14,042 nt of DNA, from contig CAYNOZ010000039.1 in NCBI GenBank assembly GCA_964398955.1, forward strand, positions 1 through 14,042, written 5' to 3'. The stretch comes from CAYNOZ01 sp964398955. GTDB lineage: Archaea > Methanobacteriota_B > Thermococci > Thermococcales > CAYNOZ01. The notes under the pieces are model-generated. The model saw only the letters and a list, made by a program, of their open reading frames with translations. It was not told the DNA's origin and did not search any database. Positions 7,407-13,663 of the stretch are shown one piece after another (position 1 is the first letter of the stretch; each line of letters opens with the position of its first letter). The position numbers and the translations under genes were made by a program.

Positions 7407-8407
7407 TTTTCGCCTCTTATGTTTTTTAGTTCTTTTATTATTTCAGGTATTACTTCGTATAGGTCTCCTACTATTCCGTAGTCGGCGTAGTTAAATATTG
7501 GTGCTGATGGGTCTGTGTTTATTGCTACTATTGTTTCTGATTCTTTCATTCCTGCTAGGTGCTGTGATGCTCCTGATATTCCGTTTGCTATGTATAGTTT
7601 TGGTTTTACTCTTTTTCCGCTGTATCCTACTTGGTGTTCTTTGTTTATCCATCCGTCATCTACTAGGGGTCTGCTTACTCCCATTGTTCCGTTTAGTTCG
7701 GTAGTTAGTTCTTTTATTAGGTCGAAGTCTTTCGGATCCTTGAGTCCTTGTCCGATTGATACTACTATTTCCGCATCTTCTAGTTCAACTTGTTCTTCAT
7801 GTTCTATGATTTCTAATATTTCTATTTCTTGGTCTTCTTCTTTTTTTATTGGTTCTACTTTGATTGTTTTTCCTTCTCTATTCGGGTTTCTCTCTGCTTC
7901 TTCGAATTCTTTGTATCTTACTGTTGACATTTTCGGTGATCTATTTGTTTTGATGTGTGCTAATATGCTTCCGGTGAATGCTGGTCTTATTTGAACGAAT
8001 TCTCCTTCTTCATCTATTTTCATTCCTGTGCAGTCTGCGGTTAGTCCTGTTTCCAGGGCTGATGCTATTCTTGGTGCGACTGATCTTCCGAAGTTGGTGG
8101 CTCCTACTAGGATTATTTCTGGTTTTTCTTTTTTCACTAGTTCGACTATGTTTTCTTTGTATAGTTGTTCGTTTGGTTCTCCAAATTTTTTGTCTTCTAT
8201 TAGGTAGATTTTGTCTGATCCTCTGTATATTAGTTCTTGTTTGTTTTCTGAGTTCGGTGTTAGGTATACGGTGGATAGTTCTGTGTTTAGTTTGTTTGCT
8301 AGTTCTTTTCCTTTTTTTATGAGTTCGTAGGTTACTGTGTGGATTTTTCCTTCTTCTTGTTCTGCTATGATCCATACTCCTTCGGCTTCTGCTTCTTTGT
8401 AACTCAT
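7403..8407 (-). CDS. etfA: Electron transfer flavoprotein alpha subunit
   Basis: This 334-residue protein has the normal ETF-alpha layout. The N-terminal domain (about 1-200) contains ILVGATNFGRSVAPRIA. The C-terminal FAD domain has SRPLVDDGW (245-253), VGYSGKRVKPKLYIANGISG (260-279), the following ASQH to residue 283, and NTDPSAPIF (297-305). There is no N-terminal ferredoxin extension, unlike Acetobacterium LctC/CarE-type proteins. With EtfB it would pass electrons between NAD(H), ferredoxin and the GlcD-type dehydrogenase. It overlaps etfB upstream and larA downstream by four-base ATGA junctions, so the three are translationally coupled. A Glu-rich linker (about 178-212) joins the domains. 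Confidence 0.94.
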   Translation of the reverse strand: MSYKEAEAEGVWIIAEQEEGKIHTVTYELIKKGKELANKLNTELSTVYLTPNSENKQELIYRGSDKIYLIEDKKFGEPNEQLYKENIVELVKKEKPEIILVGATNFGRSVAPRIASALETGLTADCTGMKIDEEGEFVQIRPAFTGSILAHIKTNRSPKMSTVRYKEFEEAERNPNREGKTIKVEPIKKEEDQEIEILEIIEHEEQVELEDAEIVVSIGQGLKDPKDFDLIKELTTELNGTMGVSRPLVDDGWINKEHQVGYSGKRVKPKLYIANGISGASQHLAGMKESETIVAINTDPSAPIFNYADYGIVGDLYEVIPEIIKELKNIRGEK

Positions 8408-9210
8408 TGTATTATCTCCTCTTTCTCAAGTTCTTTTACTAGTTTTTTTGCTGCTTCTTTAGGTTCTTCTCTGTATATTTCTCCTTTTCTTGTTTCTTCT
8501 TCCGGTATTTCTACTTTGTCTACGGCTGTTGGTGATCCTGTGTACCCGAAATGTTTGCGGTCTCCATATTTTTGAAGAGTATCTGTAGTCCATTCTTCTA
8601 TTTCGGCTTTTTTTGCTCTCATTTTATCTTTTAGAGTTGGTATTCTTGGTTCGTTCACATTTTTTGTGACTGTGATTAGTCCTGGGTACTTCATTTTTTT
8701 AACATATGTTTTGTTCCAGAGTTCTGTTTCTACTGTAATGCTTTCCTCGGTTCTTTCCCTTACTTTTGATACGAAGGCGATATGAGGTATTCCTAGTATT
8801 TCCGCAATTTCCGGTCCTACTTGGCCTGTATCTCCGTCAACTGTTTTTTCTCCTGCGAATATTATATCATAATCTTTTATTTTTTTGATTGCTGTTGCTA
8901 ATGCGTAGGAGGTTGCCCATGTATCTGCTCCTGCAAATTTTGGATCTGCTAATAGAATAGCTTTGTCAGCTCCTCTTGCTATTGAATCTTTTAGGGCTGA
9001 TTCTGCTTGTGGTGGTCCCATGCTTATTGTTGTGATTTCTGCTCCGATTTCTTCTTTCAGTTTCACGGCTTCTTCTAATGCATTCAGGTCAAAGGGGTTG
9101 GTTTCTGTGTCGGCGGAGCTTCTGTCTATTCTTCCTTCTTCTGCATCGAATTCTACATTTTCTATGTCCGGTACTTGTTTTATTGGTACAACTATCTTTA
9201 GTTTACTCAT
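8404..9210 (-). CDS. etfB: Electron transfer flavoprotein beta subunit
   Basis: The protein has 268 residues and starts KIVVPIKQVPD, the ETF-beta N-terminus. VDGDTGQVGPEIAE at 124-137 is the important stretch. As I recall the family, electron-bifurcating ETFs carry DGDTxQVGP here and bind a second flavin, while mitochondrial-type ETFs have DDDCNQTG-like sequences and bind AMP. The C-terminal arm includes NEPRIPTLKDKMRAKKAEIE, the usual recognition-loop region. The likely role is NADH-side flavin subunit of a bifurcating complex with EtfA and the FAD dehydrogenase at 923-2311. AAGGT precedes the ATG by eight bases. The ABC ATPase gene ends 20 bases upstream, suggesting one transcript. Confidence 0.94.
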   Translation of the reverse strand: MSKLKIVVPIKQVPDIENVEFDAEEGRIDRSSADTETNPFDLNALEEAVKLKEEIGAEITTISMGPPQAESALKDSIARGADKAILLADPKFAGADTWATSYALATAIKKIKDYDIIFAGEKTVDGDTGQVGPEIAEILGIPHIAFVSKVRERTEESITVETELWNKTYVKKMKYPGLITVTKNVNEPRIPTLKDKMRAKKAEIEEWTTDTLQKYGDRKHFGYTGSPTAVDKVEIPEEETRKGEIYREEPKEAAKKLVKELEKEEIIQ

Positions 9211-9230
9211 TCTTAATTACCTTTATTTCA

Positions 9231-9986
9231 TTATCTGCTTCCGTATAGTTCGCTTATTTTTCCTAGGAATTCTGCTGTTCTATCTTGTTGAGGGTTATGC
9301 ATTAAGTCTGATGGTGAACCTGATTCAATTATTTTTCCTTCTTCCATGAAGAACATTTCGCTTGCTACTGATTGGGCGAATCCCATTTCGTGAGTTACTA
9401 CGAGCATTGTTAGGTTTTCTTCTGCTAAGTCTTTCATTACCTCTAGTACTTCTCCTATTAGTTCCGGATCCAGTGCTGATGTTGGTTCATCGAATAGTAC
9501 TAGTACTGGGGACATTGATAGGGCTCTTGCTATTCCTACTCTTTGTTTCTGTCCTCCGCTTAATTCTCCAGGATATTTATCTGCATGATCTTCTAGTCCT
9601 ACTCTTTCAAGTTCCCATAATCCTTTTTCTCTGGCTCGGTCCTCACTCATTCCTTTTACTTTTTCAAGGGCTATGGTAACATTTTTTAGAGCTGTTAAGT
9701 GTTTGTATAAGTTGAAGTGTTGGAATACGAATCCTGTTTTTGTTCTTATCTCATTTTTGGAGATGTCTTCACCTACTTTTTTCCCTTCTAAGAATATTTC
9801 TCCTGAGTCAGGTTCTGTTAGATAATTAATGCATTTCAGTAATGTGCTTTTACCGGTACCGCTTGGTCCCACGATTACTTTGGTTTCTCCTTCATTTAAA
9901 GAGAAGGATACTCCGTTTAAGACTTGTTCATCTCCAAAAGATTTCTTTAAGTCTTTTACTTCTAATACGGTTTTTTTGTCATTCAT
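9231..9986 (-). CDS. Polar amino acid ABC transporter, ATP-binding protein (GlnQ-like)
   Basis: The 251-residue ATPase has every nucleotide-binding motif: Walker A GPSGTGKST (40-48), Q-loop FQHFNLY (Gln89), signature LSGGQKQRVG (142-151), Walker B VLFDEPTSALDP (from 163) and H-loop VTHEMGF (His199). The 'LKCINYLTEPDSGEI' and 'HFNLYKHLTALKNVT' stretches are typical of the glutamine/histidine/arginine (GlnQ/HisP) family. It powers the two permeases encoded just upstream. GGTGA lies eight bases before the ATG. The gap to permease 2 is 75 bases with no clear promoter; etfB follows after 20 bases. The substrate cannot be read from the ATPase. Confidence 0.95.
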   Translation of the reverse strand: MNDKKTVLEVKDLKKSFGDEQVLNGVSFSLNEGETKVIVGPSGTGKSTLLKCINYLTEPDSGEIFLEGKKVGEDISKNEIRTKTGFVFQHFNLYKHLTALKNVTIALEKVKGMSEDRAREKGLWELERVGLEDHADKYPGELSGGQKQRVGIARALSMSPVLVLFDEPTSALDPELIGEVLEVMKDLAEENLTMLVVTHEMGFAQSVASEMFFMEEGKIIESGSPSDLMHNPQQDRTAEFLGKISELYGSR

Positions 9987-10061
9987 CTTGAATTCACCAT
10001 TCTATTACCTTTGAAATCATTATTAGTGAAATTTTGGAAAAGTAGAGAGTAGAAATATTTT

Positions 10062-10727
10062 TTATCTTCCAGATACTTCAAGGCCTGGTACTTCTAGTCT
10101 AGATTCTGCCCATATGAAGAACCTATCGGCTAGGGTTGTTGCTGCTAGGTAGTATGCTCCTGCTGATCCGAATATTATGAATGGGGCTAGGTGCATTGAG
10201 TTTATACTTTTCGCTATTCCGAATATTTCAGGCACTCCTACTACGAATCCTAAAGAGGAGTACTTTATTAAGTAAATTATTTCATTACTGACACCTGGTA
10301 AGGCTCTTCTATAAGCTATCGGAAGTACTATGTATCTTAGTTCTTGTAATCTAGTCATTCCCTGTGATCTTGCGGCTTGAGCTTGCCCTTCCTCCACCGA
10401 TCTCATCGCACCTCTAATATATTCAGATTGGTACGCCGTACTACAAACGATAAATCCTACAACTGCCGCCCAGAAGGATGATAAATATATTGCAAACCTC
10501 GTTAAACCGAAATACATTATATAAAGAGTTACTACTAATGGGAATCCTCTGAATACAATCACATAAGCTGTTGCTATACTTGAAAGAATTTTCCCTCCGT
10601 ATACTCTTGCCGATGCCACTAATACCGCTAATGCCGCACTTACAGGTATAGCTATAGCAATTATTTTCAGAGTTACTAAAAATCCTTCCGTGAGCTGAGG
10701 AACTAATGTATCCCAGAAGAAAACCAT
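10062..10727 (-). CDS. Polar amino acid ABC transporter permease, second copy
   Basis: This 221-residue membrane protein of the HisM/GlnP type has about five membrane helices. The cytoplasmic EAA loop reads YIRGAMRSVEEGQAQAARSQ and then GMT, the contact site for the ATPase. RGFPLVVTLYIMYFGL is the conserved second-helix region. GGAGGG sits nine bases before the ATG and is among the strongest ribosome sites in the window. It follows permease 1 after 58 bases and precedes the ATPase, so the two permeases probably form a heterodimer. Base composition is nearly balanced here, unlike the strongly skewed blocks elsewhere. Confidence 0.93.
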   Translation of the reverse strand: MVFFWDTLVPQLTEGFLVTLKIIAIAIPVSAALAVLVASARVYGGKILSSIATAYVIVFRGFPLVVTLYIMYFGLTRFAIYLSSFWAAVVGFIVCSTAYQSEYIRGAMRSVEEGQAQAARSQGMTRLQELRYIVLPIAYRRALPGVSNEIIYLIKYSSLGFVVGVPEIFGIAKSINSMHLAPFIIFGSAGAYYLAATTLADRFFIWAESRLEVPGLEVSGR

Positions 10728-10785
10728 TCAAATTCCCTCCTTCAATAATTTTATCCGTTGAATTTCAGTTATTACCTGCATTTTA

Positions 10786-11463
10786 TCACCTTTCGATCAG
10801 TCCTGGTACTTTTAACTTCTGATAGACGAAATCTATAATCCCTGTTCCTCCATAAGTTAATATTATAAACATTACCCCTACAACCAAGTAAGGTAGTAGT
10901 ACTAGTCCTGTAGGAATTCTAGCGTAATTTGCTCTTGTAAGTACCTCTGAAACTCCTAATGTGAAGGTTATAGCTGAGTCCTTTAGTAGAATTGCGTATT
11001 CATTTGACCATGCCGCTAATGATGCTCTAAGTGCTTGTGGATACACAATGTTCCATATGGCTGTTTTCATCGTCATTCCCTGTGATTTTGCCGCTTCCAT
11101 CTGCTCCCTTCCTACTGATTGGAGCGCTCCTCTAAAGATCTGGCTTTGATAGGATCCGCTTCTAAGCCCTAGAATTATTATGCTAGACGGTAAAGGGCCT
11201 AAGTTCGTGAAACTATTGAAAAATCCGTAATATAGTAAGAATAATTGGACAACAAGAGGAACTCCTCTGAAAATCCATACATATATTGAAAGAGCTTTAT
11301 CAATCCATTTACTACCATAAAATCTTCCCGTTGCAACTGGTAGGCCAATAAGAAATCCTAAACCCAGTCCACCGAATACAAGAGCTATAGTAAACTTTAA
11401 TCCACCTAAAATGTAGGGCATAAAATTCATAACTGTTTGAAGATCTGATCCAATTCCTAACAT
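10786..11463 (-). CDS. Polar amino acid ABC transporter permease, first copy
   Basis: The protein has 225 residues with about five hydrophobic helices, paralogous to its neighbour. It carries RGVPLVVQLFLLYYG and an EAA loop (FRGALQSVGREQMEAAKSQG) with the expected Glu-Ala-Ala-x3-Gly. SGSYQSQIFRGALQS is the HisQ/GlnP pattern. A GGAGTGA-like ribosome site precedes the ATG, and an AT-rich promoter candidate lies about 50-60 bases upstream, so this gene probably heads the permease-ATPase-etfBA-larA transcript. The binding-protein gene lies 459 bases further upstream on the same strand. Confidence 0.93.
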   Translation of the reverse strand: MLGIGSDLQTVMNFMPYILGGLKFTIALVFGGLGLGFLIGLPVATGRFYGSKWIDKALSIYVWIFRGVPLVVQLFLLYYGFFNSFTNLGPLPSSIIILGLRSGSYQSQIFRGALQSVGREQMEAAKSQGMTMKTAIWNIVYPQALRASLAAWSNEYAILLKDSAITFTLGVSEVLTRANYARIPTGLVLLPYLVVGVMFIILTYGGTGIIDFVYQKLKVPGLIER

Positions 11464-11510
11464 TTTATCTCACATCACTCCACTAAAACTTAAGAGAACC
11501 ATCTCACACT

Positions 11511-11526
11511 TATTAATATATTTAAC
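11511..11526 (-). promoter_or_regulatory. Probable TATA box for the permease-etf-larA operon
   Basis: Read on the - strand this is GTTAAATATATTAATA. A start about 25 bases downstream would fall near 11493, giving a leader of about 30 bases with a ribosome site before the permease ATG at 11463. It supports transcription of the operon independently of the binding protein. Confidence 0.5.
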
Positions 11527-11874
11527 CATAAATTAAACAAATTATTCTTCAAATTGGAATAAAAACCCAATCAATATGTGATATTAGGCTTAATTCCTCT
11601 TATACTGTTTGAAGAGTTCATCTATGGTTAGTGGTTGGTGTTTCTCTTGTTTAGATTTGTTTTTACTGGAATCTATTATATTCCGATGTTTAAATTTGAT
11701 TTAAAAAATTTTTTGGATTTTTTATGTGGCAGATTTATTTGAACTGCCTGTAATCAGGTTCTAGTTGTTCTTTATTAATTTAATTTTTAGTAAGTGTTAT
11801 GTTTTGTTTATTTTCTGGTTTTTGATTTTTGTTTTTTGTCTTGTTTTCTACTGTTTTTTTATATTTAAGAATTT

Positions 11875-11892
11875 AGAAAAGAAAGAAAAATT
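11875..11892 (-). terminator. T-rich terminator after the binding-protein gene
   Basis: On the - strand this reads AATTTTTCTTTCTTTTCT, starting about 30 bases after the binding protein's stop. U-rich tracts without a strong hairpin are the usual archaeal intrinsic terminator. It suggests the binding protein is made from its own transcript. Confidence 0.5.
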
Positions 11893-11922
11893 AAAATTAT
11901 AGATTTTGGTAGGGTTTATTTT

Positions 11923-12768
11923 TTATCCTAGGGACATGTTGTATTTCATTCTTAGGTTACGCCATTCTTGTGTTCCCATTACGTGTTGTAGTCCGTAGTT
12001 TACGGCATTTAGTATTGCTTGGTCTCCTTGTCTTACTGCGTAGCCGTAGTAATAGGTTGGTCCTATTGGTGTTAGTGATTCTAGGTTTGAGTATTGTTCT
12101 TTCTTCAGGTTTGGACCTGTCCATGCGCTGTCTGATACGAATGCTGCTGCTCTTCCTTGGGTTACGGCTTCTGCGGCTGCTGCGTATGAGTCTAGTCCTA
12201 GTTTTTCTATGTTCCATCCTCTTTCATTGATTAGTTCGTCTACCCATTTGTCTGAGGTTGCTCCTAGTTGGCATGCTACGGTTTGGGTTTCTCCATTTTT
12301 CAGGTCTTCTACGGTTAAATCTGAATCTTTTGGTACAACTATTTCGTGTACGTATGAGTCGTATGGTATGCTGAATGTTACTTTTTCAGCTCTTTCAGGG
12401 TTTATAGTCATTCCAGAAGCAATGAAATCAATTTCACCTTCGTTCAGGGCTGTTACGATTCCATCCCAGGCTACGGGTTTGTGGGTTACGTTAAATCCTT
12501 GGTCCTGTGCTATCATTTCTACTACCTCTACGTCAAATCCTGCTGCATTTCCTTGTTCGTTCATGAATGTGTATGGTGGGTAGTTTGCGTCTAGTCCGTG
12601 AATTAGTTCGCTTGGAAGTTCTTGTTGTCCGTTTTCTCCGTTTTCTCCGTTTTCATCGTCTCCATTTCCGTTACCGTTGCCTGTACATCCTGCTGCGAAG
12701 GCTGCGCCTACCATTATAGTCATTAACAAAAATATAGTTAGTTTCTTCTTAATCGGATCTCCCCCCAT
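11923..12768 (-). CDS. Lipoprotein amino-acid-binding protein of the ABC transporter (SBP family 3)
   Basis: The 281-residue precursor has a basic start (IKKK), a hydrophobic signal (about 10-26), a lipobox-like AAGC with Cys28, and a Gly/Asn/Asp/Glu linker (29-50), as in archaeal lipoproteins. The mature domain shows GLDANYPPYTF, GFDVEVVEMIA, WDGIVTALNEGEIDFIASGM followed by TINPERAEKVTFS, then AAFVSDSAW near the end; these are signatures of polar-amino-acid binding proteins. It would capture substrate outside the membrane for the two permeases. The start is doubtful: GGGGGAGAT lies inside the first codons after ATG 12766-12768 and would be an ideal ribosome site for an ATT at 12751-12753, giving a conventional KKK start. 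The gene is separated from permease 1 by 459 bases and has a terminator of its own, consistent with extra production. Confidence 0.93.
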   Translation of the reverse strand: MGGDPIKKKLTIFLLMTIMVGAAFAAGCTGNGNGNGDDENGENGENGQQELPSELIHGLDANYPPYTFMNEQGNAAGFDVEVVEMIAQDQGFNVTHKPVAWDGIVTALNEGEIDFIASGMTINPERAEKVTFSIPYDSYVHEIVVPKDSDLTVEDLKNGETQTVACQLGATSDKWVDELINERGWNIEKLGLDSYAAAAEAVTQGRAAAFVSDSAWTGPNLKKEQYSNLESLTPIGPTYYYGYAVRQGDQAILNAVNYGLQHVMGTQEWRNLRMKYNMSLG

Positions 12769-12828
12769 GAGAAATTATCATTTAACTAAATGGATATCAG
12801 AGACGGACTTTAAAATGTTTTTGGTTAA

Positions 12829-12845
12829 ACAATTTATACTTAATT
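12829..12845 (-). promoter_or_regulatory. Probable TATA box of the binding-protein gene
   Basis: Read on the - strand the core is AGTATAAATT (12832-12841). A start about 25-27 bases downstream gives a leader of roughly 40 bases before ATG 12768. A second AT box (TTTATAATC, about 12876-12886) lies further upstream and reads as a TATA box on either strand. Confidence 0.45.
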
Positions 12846-12982
12846 ATGTGTTTCTAGAGTGTTTCTGCTTTTTTTGAGATTATAAAAGGGGTTTGGTTGT
12901 TATTTTTTTGGGTTGATATTTGTTTTTTTGTGTTTATATTTGTTTTTAGTTTGTTTTGGTTTTATATTGGGTCTGCTTTGGT

Positions 12983-12997
12983 CTTAACTCCGTTAAG
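12983..12997. repeat. Perfect inverted repeat CTTAAC-TCC-GTTAAG
   Basis: Six-base arms (12983-12988 and 12992-12997) separated by three bases sit between the two divergent genes. The geometry fits a dimeric regulator's operator. It is not followed by a T-tract in a position that would make it a terminator of a known gene. Confidence 0.5.
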
Positions 12998-12999
12998 GA

Positions 13000-13044
13000 A
13001 ATTTTTTATCATTTTGGCGAATAATTCTAAATAATTTTTTATCA
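13000..13044. repeat. Direct repeat AATTTTTTATCA, two copies 33 bases apart
   Basis: Identical 12-mers occupy 13000-13011 and 13033-13044. The spacing is close to three helical turns, so both copies lie on the same DNA face, as expected of paired protein-binding sites. AT-richness makes chance repeats more likely than usual. Confidence 0.4.
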
Positions 13045-13083
13045 AGGGTGTAAACTCTAAAAATATTTGAAATAATTTGTGGT

Positions 13084-13180
13084 AACCAAACCAAAACCCA
13101 ATAATCTTCAACAAAACGTTTCAAACACAACACCCACCCAACAAACACAAAAACCTAAAAAACCAAACAAAAAACCAGGC
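13084..13180 (+). other. A/C-only, nearly G-free leader before the small membrane-protein gene
   Basis: Across 13083-13180 I count 3 G and 9 T in 98 bases; all the rest is A or C. If transcribed from the TATA-like sequence around 13058-13068 this would be an essentially unstructured 5' leader of about 90 bases. It contains no clear ribosome site. Confidence 0.45.
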
Positions 13181-13185
13181 AAAAG

Positions 13186-13518
13186 ATGAAAAAAAGACTA
13201 AAAATCAGCCTAACCACAGCCACCCTACTAGGAATAATATGCATCATAGGCATAGGCACCAGAAAAGGATTCCAACAAAACCAACTACTCCTCATAGCAA
13301 CCTGGTACAACCGAATAATAATGGGACTCATAATAGGACTGGCCGCAGAAATCAAAATCACAAAAACAAAATACAACAAAATAATAAGAGGCCTAACCAT
13401 AGGACTAATAGTAACCCTAGCACTATCACTATCAACCGCATTCTTCGACAAACCAAGCTTCATCGCAGGAATAATATACGGAGGAATAACAGACTACCTA
13501 TCAACAAAATACAGCTGA
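13186..13518 (+). CDS. Small integral membrane protein, uncharacterised
   Basis: The protein has 110 residues and about four hydrophobic stretches: about 8-24, 33-54, 68-84 and 92-104. It has a basic start (MKKRLK) and basic loops (KITKTKYNK), so the N-terminus is probably inside. ATWYNRIIMGLIIGLAAE in the middle looks like a conserved core; I have a general memory of a similar W-Y-N-R motif in unassigned archaeal membrane proteins but no function for it. The two halves are similarly built (helix, N-R/N-K-I-I-x-G-L, helix), hinting at an internal duplication (YNRIIMGLIIGL versus YNKIIRGLTIGL). No ribosome site is evident before ATG 13186. Codon use is strongly A/C-ending, and its neighbours give no clue to its role. 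Confidence 0.75.
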   Translation: MKKRLKISLTTATLLGIICIIGIGTRKGFQQNQLLLIATWYNRIIMGLIIGLAAEIKITKTKYNKIIRGLTIGLIVTLALSLSTAFFDKPSFIAGIIYGGITDYLSTKYS

Positions 13519-13544
13519 AAAATATACTCGTAAACTAAATATTT

Positions 13545-13556
13545 CTAAAATTTTAG
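13545..13556. repeat. Perfect 12-base palindrome CTAAAATTTTAG
   Basis: It lies 26 bases after the small membrane-protein stop and about 70 bases before the adkA promoter. It could help end the upstream transcript or be a regulator site; AT-only palindromes also occur by chance. Confidence 0.3.
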
Positions 13557-13620
13557 TAGAATAACCTTCTAACATTCAAAGATAATCTCACTGTATGTTG
13601 GAGTATTTTGCTTTTTTGGT

Positions 13621-13634
13621 AAAGATTTTTAAGT
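13621..13634 (+). promoter_or_regulatory. Probable promoter of adkA, suggesting a leaderless transcript
   Basis: AAAGATTTTTAAGT has a purine-rich BRE-like part and a TTTTTAAGT TATA-like core. The distance from the core (about 13631) to ATG 13664 is about 33 bases, so transcription would start at or just before the ATG. No ribosome site is needed or clearly seen. Confidence 0.4.
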
Positions 13635-13663
13635 TTTTGAGATAAGATTCTTCTGGTTGTAGG

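Larger units (their letters stand above)
11464..11922. other. 459-base gene-free spacer with small inverted repeats
   Basis: No coding frame here has protein-like features. The right part is the binding protein's terminator and the left part is the permease promoter. Between them are GGAAT-7-ATTCC (11668-11684), an A6T6 run (about 11703-11714) and CCTG-TAAT-CAGG inside 11737-11758, flanked by GAA and TTC. These could be operator sites or a processed RNA structure. I see no tRNA, CRISPR or transposon end. The + strand turns T/G-rich from about 11590. Confidence 0.5.
12846..13083. other. Divergent intergenic region, T/G-rich then balanced
   Basis: Together with the A/C-rich leader this is part of a 417-base gap between divergent genes. 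From about 12850 to 12980 the + strand is T/G-rich with low complexity, resembling the 123-304 spacer; for example GTTTTGGTTTTATATTGG at about 12953-12970 compares with GTTTTGGTTTTTATTGG at about 170-186. A TATA-like ATTATAAAAG (+) occurs at about 12878. From 12981 on the sequence is AT-rich but balanced and holds the repeats listed separately. No gene is supported. Confidence 0.45.

Noticed and set aside
6634..7494. Long + strand open frame (286 codons) opposite larA
   Set aside because: It is rich in Phe/Ser/Leu/Cys with no domain pattern, and lies opposite larA, which has complete active-site motifs. The T/G-rich + strand produces few stops, so such frames arise by composition.
7515..8322. 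+ strand hydrophobic frames that look like membrane proteins opposite etfA
   Set aside because: Leu/Phe/Val-rich strings are the complement of A/C-biased etfA codons; there are no ribosome sites and the etfA frame is unmistakable.
12596..12680. Short tandem repeats of TTTTCTCCG type read as a DNA repeat element
   Set aside because: They encode the Gly/Asn/Glu linker of the lipoprotein (repeated GEN codons), so they are explained by protein sequence.
12778..12815. Possible C/D box small RNA (ATGATA and CTGA-like boxes on the - strand)
   Set aside because: The boxes occur in the wrong order (CTGA before ATGA) and no terminal stem is visible.
11464..13185. tRNA genes, CRISPR array or insertion-sequence ends in the long spacers
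   Set aside because: I found no tRNA T-loop consensus, no regularly spaced identical repeats, and no terminal inverted repeats with target duplication.
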